Both the position numbers and the translations under genes were made by a program. Under the pieces are notes generated by a model. It saw nothing but the letters and a program-made list of their open reading frames with translations, was not told the DNA's origin and ran no database searches. This document shows, piece by piece, positions 43,101 to 50,917 of a stretch of DNA of 50,917 bases (positions are counted from its first letter, which is position 1; every line of letters begins with the position of its first letter). The stretch lies in assembly GCA_030690365.1 (NCBI GenBank), contig JAUYGX010000074.1, positions 1 through 50,917 on the forward strand, given 5' to 3'. The DNA comes from Bacteroidales bacterium. GTDB taxonomy: Bacteria; Bacteroidota; Bacteroidia; Bacteroidales; F082.

Positions 43101-44403
43101 CGAATGGCAGCGGCTTTACAAACTTCATTTTGGTGAAGGATTTGAACAAAATCAACCCGATGCAAAATATTGGGAAAAGATTTATGATGTTGATGATCAG
43201 GTTATCTGGGATAAAAAAACAAACCTGAAGCTGGAGTTGATCAATCAGATCCGGGAGAAGCTAAAAAAGGACCTCACCCATCGGCAGGAAACGCCACAGG
43301 TTATCCTGAATTCGTTAAAAGACATCAACGAGCAAACCCTGATTATTGGCTTTGCACGACGTTTTGCCACTTATAAAAGGGCTCATTTACTGTTTATGAA
43401 CCTGGAACTTTTAGGGAAGATCGTCAACAACAAAAAGAAACCTGTTGTATTTATCTTTTCCGGTAAAGCACATCCCAACGATAAAGCCGGCCAGGATTTG
43501 ATCAAAAAAATCATCGAAATTTCAAAGAAAGAAGAGTTCATGGGGAAAATTATTTTCCTTGAAAACTATGATATGATTCTTGGTAAGTTGCTTACCAGCA
43601 GCGTGGATATTTGGCTAAACACGCCTACCCGCCCTTTGGAAGCCTCTGGCACCAGCGGTGAAAAAGCGGTTATGAATGGTGTGGTGAACTTCAGCGTGCT
43701 GGATGGCTGGTGGGCCGAAGGTTACAAACCTGATGCAGGATGGGCCATCGAAGAAGCCAAAACATTTGCCAACCAACAGTATCAGGATGAACTGGATGCT
43801 GAAATCATCTATCAAACCCTTAAAAACGATATTGTTCAGGTATATTACGACCGCAACAAACAGGGGTTTTCTCCAAAATGGGTTTCGTATATCAAAAATA
43901 CCATCGCTCAGGTGGCACCGCATTTTACCATGCAACGCATGCTTGAAGATTATTATGAGCAGTATTACAGCAGTTTGTATTTAAGACGCAATCAAATTTT
44001 TGCCGACGATTATGCGCCTGCCTACCAGCTTGTTAGTTGGAAAAAGAAAGTGAAAAAAGCCTGGGATCACATTACTGTTGAAAGTGTGAAAATTCCGGAT
44101 ACCAGCCGGTCGCCATTGGAATTTGGTAAGATGTTTATCGCTGAACTACAACTCAATATTCCCGGGCTTGCGGCCAGCGATCTGGGTATAGAGGTTTTGA
44201 TGGGAAACAAATCAGATGAGGAAGTTAAAACCATCAAGTTTAAACAAGAACTTAAGGTGACTGCGAGTGAACCCGGAAAAGTGACTTTCGGAGTTGAGAT
44301 GATGATTGATCATACTGGTATTTACGACTTCACCTTCCGACTGTTCCCAAAAAATGAATTACTGAAATACCGAATGGACTTTCCGTTGGTGCGCTGGATT
44401 TAA
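40174..44403 (+). CDS. Fused glycogen synthase (GT3-like) and alpha-glucan phosphorylase (GT35)
   Basis: A 1409-residue cytoplasmic fusion of opposite activities. The first part (about 1-555) is a GT3, eukaryote-type glycogen synthase: FETSWEICNKIGGIYTVIS, HFHEWMTGAGVLYL, TTHATAVGRSIAGNGQL and the EX7E motif YYEPWGYTPLESIAF. The second part (about 575-1320) is a phosphorylase: a DUF3417 lead-in (LKSLKDLAYNLWWSWNDDA), AYFSMEYGLHNSL, FTTHTPVPAGHD and the PLP-lysine motif GTSGEKAVMNG with Lys1164. A 90-residue beta-rich tail follows. The frame opens at 40144, but 40174 is preferred for its typical start and the promoter. Known in Bacteroidota; it closes the cluster. Confidence 0.92.
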   Translation: MELTKKTIISPDFVFETSWEICNKIGGIYTVISTKARLTDQKLGENYVVIGPDVWKKTTANPDFNEIPGLFSEWKAVAFMEGLKVRTGKWNIPGSPNVILIDFTPLFPEKDKIFAHFWEKYHLDSIRGEWSYIEAAMFGYAAGQVINSFTNHQLQDKDNIVAHFHEWMTGAGVLYLKDVNHKVSTVFTTHATAVGRSIAGNGQLLYQNLNKYQPEKTARDFNISAQHSLESTAAREADVLTTVSEITSRECKQFFDRMPEIITTNGFDEGFIPDEKNFQKRKTTARNKALEIASQRTGKTYPEDTLLLMTSGRYEYTNKGIDLFIKALGQLNSSKKLTKKVVAFIAVPADHDGVVDQNRENHGSPDDKFLTHKLFHPNHDSILNEIKRQGLGNDESCMIDIVFAPVYLDKKDGVINLEYYDFLIGFDLTLFPSYYEPWGYTPLESIAFNIPTLTTAFAGFGDWAVKNSSLEYKSVTVISRPEGLTDQAVTQIASTIEFFSGTYDTDKNRSELKQLFEKAQWQTMINNYFEAWSEAINRSESRKSKLPPAPSTDTLLLKAQAYSDKPVWKKILVQNILPKTLKSLKDLAYNLWWSWNDDASQLFASIDEEKWRKFENNPVHLIESLSKDEIEKLAADEAFLHILNKVYARFEEYLREAKNKPEELVAYFSMEYGLHNSLKIYSGGLGILAGDYLKQASDSNKNLIAVGLLYRYGYFKQSMSVYGDQLAEYTAQKFTQLPILPVRHANGEWVIIQLAFPGRNVSAKVWQVNVGRITLYLLDTDTEDNTAEDRSITYQLYGGDNENRIKQELILGIGGVRMIESIGLEPTIYHSNEGHSAFIGLERILNLMKNPKIDFEVASELVRATNLFTTHTPVPAGHDTFEEHLIRTYLPHYSEQFRISWHDFMGLGRYSSDNPNEKFSMSVLATRLSQEVNGVSRIHGRVSREMFQPLYPGYFAEELHIGYVTNGVHYFTWTAPEWQRLYKLHFGEGFEQNQPDAKYWEKIYDVDDQVIWDKKTNLKLELINQIREKLKKDLTHRQETPQVILNSLKDINEQTLIIGFARRFATYKRAHLLFMNLELLGKIVNNKKKPVVFIFSGKAHPNDKAGQDLIKKIIEISKKEEFMGKIIFLENYDMILGKLLTSSVDIWLNTPTRPLEASGTSGEKAVMNGVVNFSVLDGWWAEGYKPDAGWAIEEAKTFANQQYQDELDAEIIYQTLKNDIVQVYYDRNKQGFSPKWVSYIKNTIAQVAPHFTMQRMLEDYYEQYYSSLYLRRNQIFADDYAPAYQLVSWKKKVKKAWDHITVESVKIPDTSRSPLEFGKMFIAELQLNIPGLAASDLGIEVLMGNKSDEEVKTIKFKQELKVTASEPGKVTFGVEMMIDHTGIYDFTFRLFPKNELLKYRMDFPLVRWI

Positions 44404-44441
44404 GGTATTCCTGAAATCAGGCTGATTATTCTGAATAAAGT

Positions 44442-44480
44442 AAAAGTTCCTTTCGACTAAAGTCGAAAGGAACTTTTTTT
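44442..44480. terminator. Strong bidirectional terminator after the glycogen cluster
   Basis: A perfect 17-pair stem with a two-base loop (arms 44442-44458 and 44461-44477) with A and T runs on its two sides. It serves the glycogen cluster on the plus strand and the convergent outer membrane protein gene on the minus strand. Confidence 0.85.
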
Positions 44481-44582
44481 ATTTAATTTTTCCTCGTTCG
44501 GGTTTTACTAACTTCGATTTCGACCCGTCGGGTTTATTCCAAAGGAGGATGTAATTTACAATGAATCAGCCCGGATACCCAT

Positions 44583-45359
44583 CTAGAACCAAAATCCCAA
44601 ACGGATGGCATTGTTAAAATTCAAACCAAAATCAAAGTCTGTGGCTTCCGGGTATTTGTGGTCAAAATTACCATCCTTTTTGATGACAACTTCTTTATAT
44701 TTGATGCTATTGACACCCAATCCCAATTCAACACCCATATATAAATGCTTGATAATGTACACATCAGCACCTAAAACAGCATTTACTTTAAGTGAGTTGT
44801 ATCCGCGTTGGCTCATGCCGTAATTATAAACCGGATTACCATATTGATCGTATCCTATCATACTATATTCGCTCCAGGCATTCTCAATTTCTGTTTTTAC
44901 TTCGGTATACTCTGATGTAGGATATCCCTGATAATAATTCGTAATACTTTCATAATGAGAATTTTTTAATTCATAGGCAACATTAAACCCTACGTAAGGA
45001 GAAACTCTCCTCGAATTTAACAAATGATATTCGAGCCCTGCACCTAAACCAAATACGGTATATTTACCATCCTCCGAATCGAAAAGCGAACCGGTGCCAT
45101 AACTAGAAGGAACTTCGTTATGTAACTTCTTGTTATCGAAATTAAAATTGACATTTAACGCCATGTGATCACTAATAAAATAACGGCCACGCAAAGCATT
45201 CATACGAATAGGGCCATCACTGCTGAATGGTAAAAAATCCAACTCGAAACTCACATTTCCTTTGCCGGGGCGGATGGTTGCATTTTGTTCGTTTTCCTGC
45301 CCGTTAACTGCAATTGCGAACAACAAAATAATGGAAAGAATAAGGTAATTTGATTTCAT
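44583..45359 (-). CDS. Outer membrane beta-barrel protein
   Basis: A 258-residue protein with signal peptide (LILSIILLFAIAVNG) and alternating amphipathic strands (VSFELDFLPFSSDGPIRMNALRGRYF, GLGAGLEYHLLNS, YVGFNVAYEL, VNAVLGADVYIIKHLYMGVELGLGVN) ending in NNAIRLGFWF with a terminal Phe. This is the build of eight- to ten-strand OmpA/OmpW-like barrels; no closer family is clear. A minus-strand -7 box (TAAATTTG, top strand 45405-45412) lies 45 bases before the ATG. Confidence 0.82.
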   Translation of the reverse strand: MKSNYLILSIILLFAIAVNGQENEQNATIRPGKGNVSFELDFLPFSSDGPIRMNALRGRYFISDHMALNVNFNFDNKKLHNEVPSSYGTGSLFDSEDGKYTVFGLGAGLEYHLLNSRRVSPYVGFNVAYELKNSHYESITNYYQGYPTSEYTEVKTEIENAWSEYSMIGYDQYGNPVYNYGMSQRGYNSLKVNAVLGADVYIIKHLYMGVELGLGVNSIKYKEVVIKKDGNFDHKYPEATDFDFGLNFNNAIRLGFWF

Positions 45360-45460
45360 AAATTTTTTTTTTGAATTTGTTTAAGTTTATTTATTACTGA
45401 ATTACAAATTTATTAATTTTATCATATCAAATAAAAATTCATTTAAAAAAGCAAACCCCA

Positions 45461-46840
45461 ATGAAGTCAGAAAAATCAAGAATCATTTTAATCGCTGCTA
45501 TTATTGTAATCGGTTTAGTATCAATGCATGGATGCAAGAAAAACGATGACATTTACTCGTTACGCACCAACACAACCAAGCTCCGTATAGATTATGATGA
45601 GAACTTAGTGGCGTTTAGTTTTACTAACATCTCCGACAAAGCCATTACATGGACAGCAAGCACCGAGGACGATTTTTTGGTAATTGATAATAATTCCGGC
45701 AGTCTGGCCGTTGCCGGAACTGCCAGTTTAGAAATTGCCATCAGACGTGAATTTCTGACAAAAGATAGTATCCAGGGCGAGTTTCAGGTGACCAGCAGCC
45801 TGGGAGACCAACTTAAAATAGGGGTTTACATCTCAAATTACCCGGAGGAAAAGCTGCGGCTGGAATATAACATATTGGATGCTGCTTATAGTGAAAACTA
45901 CAACAAACTATATCTATTGCCTTATTCCAATTCGCAATCTCATTTTATTGAGATATTTGATGTGTCTGGTAAAACATTTGAGAGAATCGATTTACCAGAA
46001 AATACTAATTTCAACAGAGTTACAATATCATATGATGAATCGCGACTGGCCATTTATGGCAACGAAACCTTTTTAACCATGGATTTGGTAACCCTGCAAC
46101 TTTCTGACCAGGTTTATCTTGAAGGTGGTATCGGAAGTTTGGTTTTTGTTCCTGATAATAAGCTGTATATTTTTATCGACTATTACTATAATAGTTTCGA
46201 CATGGTGAGTTACGACCTAAACACCAACATAAAAACCAATTATGAAATTGCTGATTTCTATTCTGATATAAGTGATGTTAAACTGCATCCTTCAGGAAAA
46301 TACATCTATGGGGTAGAAAATTCCTATAGTGATTTTGTCAAACTTTCGATTACAGATGCTGAACCTCTTCTTATTTACGACAAAAGTCTAAGCGATTTCA
46401 ACACAAACCTCTGGATTTCAGATGGCGGAACCCAAATTTTCTCCAATTCCGATAAATATCTTACCATTGATCCTGAAGCTGTAGGAGATGATGTGGTAAG
46501 CATAAGTGAATTTGTATTTAACTATCAGTACATACATGACTTTAATCAAAATACGGCTAAACAGGAGTATTATATTATCCCCAAGCAAGACAGTTATAAT
46601 TATACCGATGCGGTACTGGTATATGACGAAAACCTAAATTATAAGTCGAAATATGTTGCTGAACCTTTCATGGTTCGGAAAAGTAACAGTGTGAACACCA
46701 CCACCGGATATGATTATGTTAAAGCACTTACATACAGGGTGTTTTCAACAAAGGACGGAACCAAACTTATCCTGATCGTAAAATCAGAGAATCAAAATTA
46801 TTATGGAAATATGTATGCCATTCAAATCATCAACAGGTAG
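45461..46840 (+). CDS. Lipoprotein with BACON-like domain and beta-propeller
   Basis: A 459-residue lipoprotein with lipobox SMHGC (Cys25) then KKNDD. Residues about 35-130 match the BACON pattern: FSFTNISDKAITWTAST, FLVIDNNSGSLAVAGTASL and a closing strand. BACON domains are Ig-like and are often found in surface glycan-related proteins. Residues about 135-459 form a beta-propeller of the YVTN/NHL kind (KLYLLPYSNSQSHFIEIFDV, RLAIYGNETFLTMDL, YIYGVENSYSDFVKLSI). It is divergent from the outer membrane protein gene. A role in carbohydrate or protein binding at the surface is only inferred. Confidence 0.75.
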   Translation: MKSEKSRIILIAAIIVIGLVSMHGCKKNDDIYSLRTNTTKLRIDYDENLVAFSFTNISDKAITWTASTEDDFLVIDNNSGSLAVAGTASLEIAIRREFLTKDSIQGEFQVTSSLGDQLKIGVYISNYPEEKLRLEYNILDAAYSENYNKLYLLPYSNSQSHFIEIFDVSGKTFERIDLPENTNFNRVTISYDESRLAIYGNETFLTMDLVTLQLSDQVYLEGGIGSLVFVPDNKLYIFIDYYYNSFDMVSYDLNTNIKTNYEIADFYSDISDVKLHPSGKYIYGVENSYSDFVKLSITDAEPLLIYDKSLSDFNTNLWISDGGTQIFSNSDKYLTIDPEAVGDDVVSISEFVFNYQYIHDFNQNTAKQEYYIIPKQDSYNYTDAVLVYDENLNYKSKYVAEPFMVRKSNSVNTTTGYDYVKALTYRVFSTKDGTKLILIVKSENQNYYGNMYAIQIINR

Positions 46841-46906
46841 CCTGATTTTTGGATAATCAAAGATGCAACTCATTTCCATGAGAACACTTTTATATACTTA
46901 CTAAAA

Positions 46907-48295
46907 TCAGCATAAAAAATCGGCATGAAAATGCAGTGTAAAGGTGCTACCGTTATTAAGCTCACTCTCGGCACTTAGTGTAATATTTTGCAAATGAGCC
47001 ATTTTCTTAACGATTGATAAACCGAGTCCATTTCCTTTCACCAGGATGCTTCTGGATTCATCTGTGCGATAAAAACGGTTAAAAATATTGGGCAGATGTT
47101 CGGATGATATACCTATTCCATCATCCTGAATGGATAAGGCATTTGTTGTTGGCAGCCACACCAGGAAAATATTTCCATTGTCATTTCCATACTTGATGGC
47201 ATTACTCATCAGATTATCCATCATTAGCTCCAAATAGATTCGATTGCCTAAAACAATGGCCTTCTCAGGCAAATTCAAATGAATAGTGATATTTCTGGAC
47301 ACAGCATCCAATGCCCATTTGTTACGTCGGTTTATAATCAGATTTACCAAATCAATTGGGTTTAATTCGACAAGATTGGTTTCCGAATCAAAGCGGGCCA
47401 ATTGTAAAAGTTGATCCAAAAGAACATTCAATCGATCGACTTGTGTAATGACATCAGTAATTTTTTCTTCGTACATTTCATGGTTCCTTTGCCGGCGTAT
47501 GAGCACCTCCAGCGTTCCGCGTATAGCCGACAAAGGAGTACGTATTTCATGAGATGCATCGCTGGTAAATTGCTTTTGTCTGATCATACTTTTTTCGATG
47601 CGGGAAAACAATTCGTTCATGGTCAGGGTCAAATCATAAAGCTCATCATGATGCACAGGCAGTGTTAATCGCCTGTTAATACTTGAATCGGTAATGCCAG
47701 AGGCCGTTTTAATTAGCTGGTGAACCGGTTTAATCCCTCTGGAAGCAGCCACCGAGGAAGCAAGGAACTGGATAATGAGTACCAGTGGGAATGATATAAT
47801 TAACACCCAAATTAAATTGTTCAGGATAGCGATCGACTCTCGTTGTGAAACCGCAACGGTGATTATTCCAAGGTGCTTACCTTCCCTGTTTATTACAGGA
47901 AACTCCCCCATTCGGATCTTCTGGCCGTTTAATTCGCCATTATAAAATGATTCTTCCATGTGTTCCGGGCTTCGTAACGACATGCCTTCACCCAGATTTG
48001 TAGAATGGAATACAACAATACTTTTGGAATTTTTAATTTGTACAAAGGTAGGATTCACTTCAATATGCTGATGCTCTGCCTCATCCCAGTGCGGCATGTT
48101 TTTTACTATGATGGAATCATTTTTATAATCAAGAAGCGAAAGCACCTCAAATCGCTCGTGGTTTATTTCATTATCAAGATGCGAGTAGGCGGCTTTGAAC
48201 ACCACCCAATATATGGCTATAAATGCAAATGCTGTTGTAATGGCGACGGCCATTGTATTGAATAAGGCAAGTCTGTATTTAAATCTTAACGACAT
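46907..48295 (-). CDS. Sensor histidine kinase of an OmpR-type two-component system
   Basis: A 462-residue membrane kinase. Two membrane segments (about 10-32 and 158-182) flank a periplasmic sensor of about 120 residues. A HAMP domain follows, then the HisKA domain with His249 in SDASHEIRTPLSAIRG, and a HATPase domain with MDNLMSNAIKYGN, IQDDGIGIS and KGNGLGLSIVKKM. It starts one base after the regulator stop, so both are co-translated. The layout resembles CusS/heavy-metal or envelope-stress kinases, but the signal is not predictable. Confidence 0.93.
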   Translation of the reverse strand: MSLRFKYRLALFNTMAVAITTAFAFIAIYWVVFKAAYSHLDNEINHERFEVLSLLDYKNDSIIVKNMPHWDEAEHQHIEVNPTFVQIKNSKSIVVFHSTNLGEGMSLRSPEHMEESFYNGELNGQKIRMGEFPVINREGKHLGIITVAVSQRESIAILNNLIWVLIISFPLVLIIQFLASSVAASRGIKPVHQLIKTASGITDSSINRRLTLPVHHDELYDLTLTMNELFSRIEKSMIRQKQFTSDASHEIRTPLSAIRGTLEVLIRRQRNHEMYEEKITDVITQVDRLNVLLDQLLQLARFDSETNLVELNPIDLVNLIINRRNKWALDAVSRNITIHLNLPEKAIVLGNRIYLELMMDNLMSNAIKYGNDNGNIFLVWLPTTNALSIQDDGIGISSEHLPNIFNRFYRTDESRSILVKGNGLGLSIVKKMAHLQNITLSAESELNNGSTFTLHFHADFLC

Positions 48296-48296
48296 G

Positions 48297-48968
48297 TTAA
48301 TCTACAATTTTATATCCCACACCCCGGATGGTCGTAATAAACGACTGTTCTCCTGTACTATTCAACTTTTTCCGTAATGCATTTATATACACATCAATCA
48401 CCGAAGTATCGTAATCGAAATGAATATTCCAAACCTTTTGAATGATACTGGTCCTGCGACAAACTTTTCCCTTATTTCGCAATAAATATTCCAACAGCGA
48501 AAACTCTCTTTGAGTGAGTTCTATAGTCTTTCCATCCTTTGTTACCAGGTGTTTTTCGATATCCATCTCGATATCTGATACATTGAAAATAAGTTCCATC
48601 GTCTCATTCTTGCGCATCAACACCTTGATGCGAGCCAGCATTTCCGCAAACGAAAAAGGCTTTCGGATGTAATCGTTCGCCCCGGCCTCAAGGCCAAACA
48701 CCACTTCATCAACAGTATCTTTTGCTGTAAGAAAAATGATGGGTACCAATTTGTTTACCTGCCTTACCTGCCGGCAAATCTCAATGCCGCTGAGTCCTGG
48801 AAGCATCCAGTCGAGCAAAATAACATCATATTCATTTACAAAATCAATGGCCAATTGCAAGCCTTTTTTGCCATTGTCGGCAACATCTACAGTAAAACCT
48901 TCTTCTTGCAATCCATCACGGATAAAATTGGCGATGGAGGCTTCATCTTCTACAACAAGTAATCGCAT
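48297..48968 (-). CDS. OmpR/PhoB-family response regulator
   Basis: A 223-residue transcription regulator. The receiver has Glu7-Asp8, phosphoacceptor Asp53 in VILLDWMLPG, Thr in FLTAKD and Lys in YIRKPFS. The C-terminal winged helix (about 125-220) shows LTQREFSLLEYLLRNKGKV and VIDVYINALRKKL. It precedes its kinase on the same strand. A minus-strand -7 box (TATCTTTG, top strand 48995-49002) lies 26 bases before the ATG. Confidence 0.95.
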   Translation of the reverse strand: MRLLVVEDEASIANFIRDGLQEEGFTVDVADNGKKGLQLAIDFVNEYDVILLDWMLPGLSGIEICRQVRQVNKLVPIIFLTAKDTVDEVVFGLEAGANDYIRKPFSFAEMLARIKVLMRKNETMELIFNVSDIEMDIEKHLVTKDGKTIELTQREFSLLEYLLRNKGKVCRRTSIIQKVWNIHFDYDTSVIDVYINALRKKLNSTGEQSFITTIRGVGYKIVD

Positions 48969-49436
48969 ACAGGTTAAATACTTTAATCAAATCTCAAAGA
49001 TAATTAAAGGTATCATTCTAAATCTTATGAGATATTAAAATATAGAGCAGAAACCTCAACACCAGCGGCATAGCGATGTGTGGCTGAAATCATCTTTTAC
49101 TTTTTTCTGCAAAGGTATAGAAGACAGGCTAAAAGCAGATATGGAAACACTTAAGAAAGGCTTAAAAGACTTTTTTTGGCGAAGTTTCACACGATTCAAA
49201 CCTACAATTATGCAAACTGAGAGGATAAAACATCCTTTTAATTGGTTTTTTAGATTCCTTTTATTGATCAGCAAATGATTTCGATTCAAAAAATAATCAC
49301 ACATCACACTGATTATCTGATTGTTTAGTTTTGCATGCTGAAATACAAATTTATGTTTTAAAGGTTTATAAACAAGTATACTATTTTTGTACATTGGTAT
49401 GCTGAATATTGTCACTCCCAACTTACTATATCGACG
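48969..49436. other. 468-bp divergent region between the OmpR-type regulator and the TPR kinase
   Basis: It holds the regulator -7 box (48995-49002, minus) and a plus-strand TATTTTTG (49382-49389) 47 bases before the TPR kinase ATG. Open frames of 66 codons (plus) and 132 codons (minus, running into the kinase start) lack protein-like features. Nothing else was recognised. Confidence 0.5.
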
Positions 49437-50917
49437 ATGGTAACTTACAAACATACTTACCGGTTTTATGGTCAGGTATTGGTTCTTTCGCTAACCTTTT
49501 TGATGGTATTTGGAAGTGTGTGGTTATATGGCAAGTCCGGGTCTTCCGGTGTTGATTCGCTTATCAGCCAATACAAGAATGCGTCAAACGATTCACTGAG
49601 GGCCGAATCGTTTTATGTGCTGGTCGTTTATCTGGACAGCACGGGCCTACTCAGCGAACCTGCATACGAGCAATATAGAAATACAAGCGTCATTACCGCT
49701 TGGGTAAATAATGCCCAACAAGCCCAAAGAATAGCATACAAGCTGGATAGAATGGGAGTTAACAACCGAAACAATGGGCATTATTTGTTGGCTATACGCC
49801 TTCATGAAACCGCGTTGCTTCTGGCGCAGAAATCAAATAACACCCACCACCAATCCATTATCCTCAACAACATTGGCGTGGTGTACCGGAGACTTGATCA
49901 TTATGAAAAATCGATGAGTTTTCACATTCAGGCACTCAACCTGGCCGAATCGCATCACGACTCCGCCAACATGGCGGTTGCCATCAACAGCATGGGAAAT
50001 ATCCAGGAATCTATCGGAAACCTTGATGAAGCTGAGAGGCTGTTCAAAAAGAGTTATGCAATAGAAAACGGGTTAAACAACAGGCTTGGAATTGCCATCA
50101 ACCTGAATAATATGGGCAATATTTATGAGGAGAGAGGTCAAAATTCGCTGGCTAAAGAATACTATTTTCGTTCGCTGAAAGCGAATGAAGAAATTAACAA
50201 CAACAAGGGAATTGCCATTTGTTACAACGATCTGGGAATCGTGTTTCAAAAAGATAGTAATTATATAAAAGCGCTGGAATACTTGCAATCAGCACTTGAA
50301 ATAAACCAAAAACTCAATGAAAAAAATAACCTGGCTTATTCGTATATCAAGTTAGGAGAGTTGTATTTTGAAATGGGACAAAACGCCCAGGCATTAAAGC
50401 ACCTGATTCCGGGGTTGATGCTTTCGAAAGAGATTAATTCCAAATACAATATCGTAGAAGCCTATACCTCACTTTATAAAATTGAATATCGCGAAAACCG
50501 CTATAAAAAAGCACTCGACTATTTGCAACTGGCTCATCAATATCATGATTCCATTTTAAATCTGAACATCCAAAAAGAAATTGCACGGCTACAAATCAGT
50601 TTTGATAGTGAACGTCAGGCCAGTCAAATTAATTCTTTAAACCAACAGGCTTCCATTTCACTACTCGAAATAAAACGCCAGAAAACCATCAACCTGCTGT
50701 TTGTGGTTGCATTTATTCTGACTTTAATTATCGTCGCTTTTTTGTCCTTTTACCTCCATTCCAAGAACAATACCAACAAGTTGTTGATCGAAAAGAACAA
50801 AATTATCGAGCAAACCGGAATCGAACTTGATAAATACACCCGGCAGCTCCTGATAGCCAAAAAAGAAGCGGAGAAAAACAACCAGACGAAAAGTGAGTTT
50901 CTGGCCAATATGAGCCA
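49437..50917 (+). CDS. TPR-containing sensor histidine kinase, 5' part (cut by window end)
   Basis: 493 complete codons run from the ATG at 49437 to the window edge with no stop. An N-terminal membrane or signal segment (VLVLSLTFLMVFGSVWLYG) is followed by about six to seven TPR repeats (about 95-370; NNIGVVYRRLDHYEKSMSFH, NSMGNIQESIGNLDEAERLF, NDLGIVFQKDSNYIKALEYL), a coiled coil, a membrane segment at about 417-440 and a second coiled coil. The last residues, KSEFLANMS, are the start of a HisKA domain, so the kinase (perhaps a hybrid with receiver domains) continues beyond the window. It is divergent from the OmpR-type pair. Confidence 0.88.
   Translation, partial: MVTYKHTYRFYGQVLVLSLTFLMVFGSVWLYGKSGSSGVDSLISQYKNASNDSLRAESFYVLVVYLDSTGLLSEPAYEQYRNTSVITAWVNNAQQAQRIAYKLDRMGVNNRNNGHYLLAIRLHETALLLAQKSNNTHHQSIILNNIGVVYRRLDHYEKSMSFHIQALNLAESHHDSANMAVAINSMGNIQESIGNLDEAERLFKKSYAIENGLNNRLGIAINLNNMGNIYEERGQNSLAKEYYFRSLKANEEINNNKGIAICYNDLGIVFQKDSNYIKALEYLQSALEINQKLNEKNNLAYSYIKLGELYFEMGQNAQALKHLIPGLMLSKEINSKYNIVEAYTSLYKIEYRENRYKKALDYLQLAHQYHDSILNLNIQKEIARLQISFDSERQASQINSLNQQASISLLEIKRQKTINLLFVVAFILTLIIVAFLSFYLHSKNNTNKLLIEKNKIIEQTGIELDKYTRQLLIAKKEAEKNNQTKSEFLANMS

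Noticed and set aside
49078-49278. A 66-codon plus-strand open frame in the same gap
   Set aside because: It has no start signal, no family likeness and odd composition; probably chance.
49056-49454. A 132-codon minus-strand open frame before the TPR kinase
   Set aside because: It runs into the kinase start codon, lies in AT-rich promoter DNA and has no protein-like pattern.
1-50917. tRNA or rRNA genes
   Set aside because: No cloverleaf-like or rRNA-like segment was noticed on either strand; a dedicated tRNA search was not possible here.

Overview
The window reads as chromosomal DNA of a member of the Bacteroidota, probably an anaerobic or facultative Bacteroidia/Marinilabiliales-like organism. 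Several signals support this: promoters of the TAnnTTTG (-7) type in front of many genes, a type IX secretion sorting domain, a TonB-dependent receptor with a partner lipoprotein, the rpmG-DUF4295-ftsY-rimO block, FISUMP-type lipoproteins, and a glycogen synthase fused to an alpha-glucan phosphorylase. No rRNA, tRNA, CRISPR array or phage was seen.

Layout. 1-5.6 kb is housekeeping: the start of a leftward gene, ftcD, a MarC-type membrane protein, rpmG, a DUF4295 protein, ftsY and rimO. 6.2-12.2 kb is accessory: a TPR sensor kinase and NarL-type regulator, a degenerate receiver-only copy, a two-domain FISUMP lipoprotein and two tandem paralogous lipoproteins of unknown function. 12.4-15.4 kb holds a MORN/YwqK-like protein, a thioesterase and a 1-pyrroline-5-carboxylate dehydrogenase. 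15.5-29.6 kb is a large, mainly leftward molybdenum/tungsten locus: MOSC-Mog fusion, moaC, a RAYT transposase framed by two copies of a four-hairpin REP block, a short moaA, moeA, a T9SS-exported protein, a TonB receptor and lipoprotein, a membrane protein, a TiaS-like protein, a ModE-like regulator, PpnP, an aldehyde:ferredoxin oxidoreductase (AOR) and, divergently, a ThiF/ThiS-like pair. 29.7-34.8 kb carries a small lipoprotein, a DcaP-like porin, a dCMP deaminase and an S9 peptidase. 35.1-44.4 kb is a four-gene glycogen/alpha-glucan cluster. 44.6-50.9 kb carries an outer membrane protein, a BACON-like lipoprotein, an OmpR-type two-component pair and the 5' part of a TPR histidine kinase cut by the window end.

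The most interesting signal is a 24-bp dyad, CGWTATG-N10-CATAWCG, found four times. It lies in the leader of the ModE-like gene, directly before the lipoprotein-TonB receptor operon, upstream of the AOR promoter, and directly after the promoter of the pyrroline-5-carboxylate dehydrogenase. Spacing is identical at all four. The positions suggest repression of uptake, of the regulator itself and of a NAD-type aldehyde dehydrogenase, with activation of the AOR: a candidate ModE-type metal regulon that includes a TonB-dependent uptake system. A second unusual item is a GH57 alpha-amylase-type enzyme whose C-terminal extension resembles the C-terminal domain of the flagellar motor protein FliG.

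All functional calls rest on reading motifs and family resemblance from the sequence; no database search was run.
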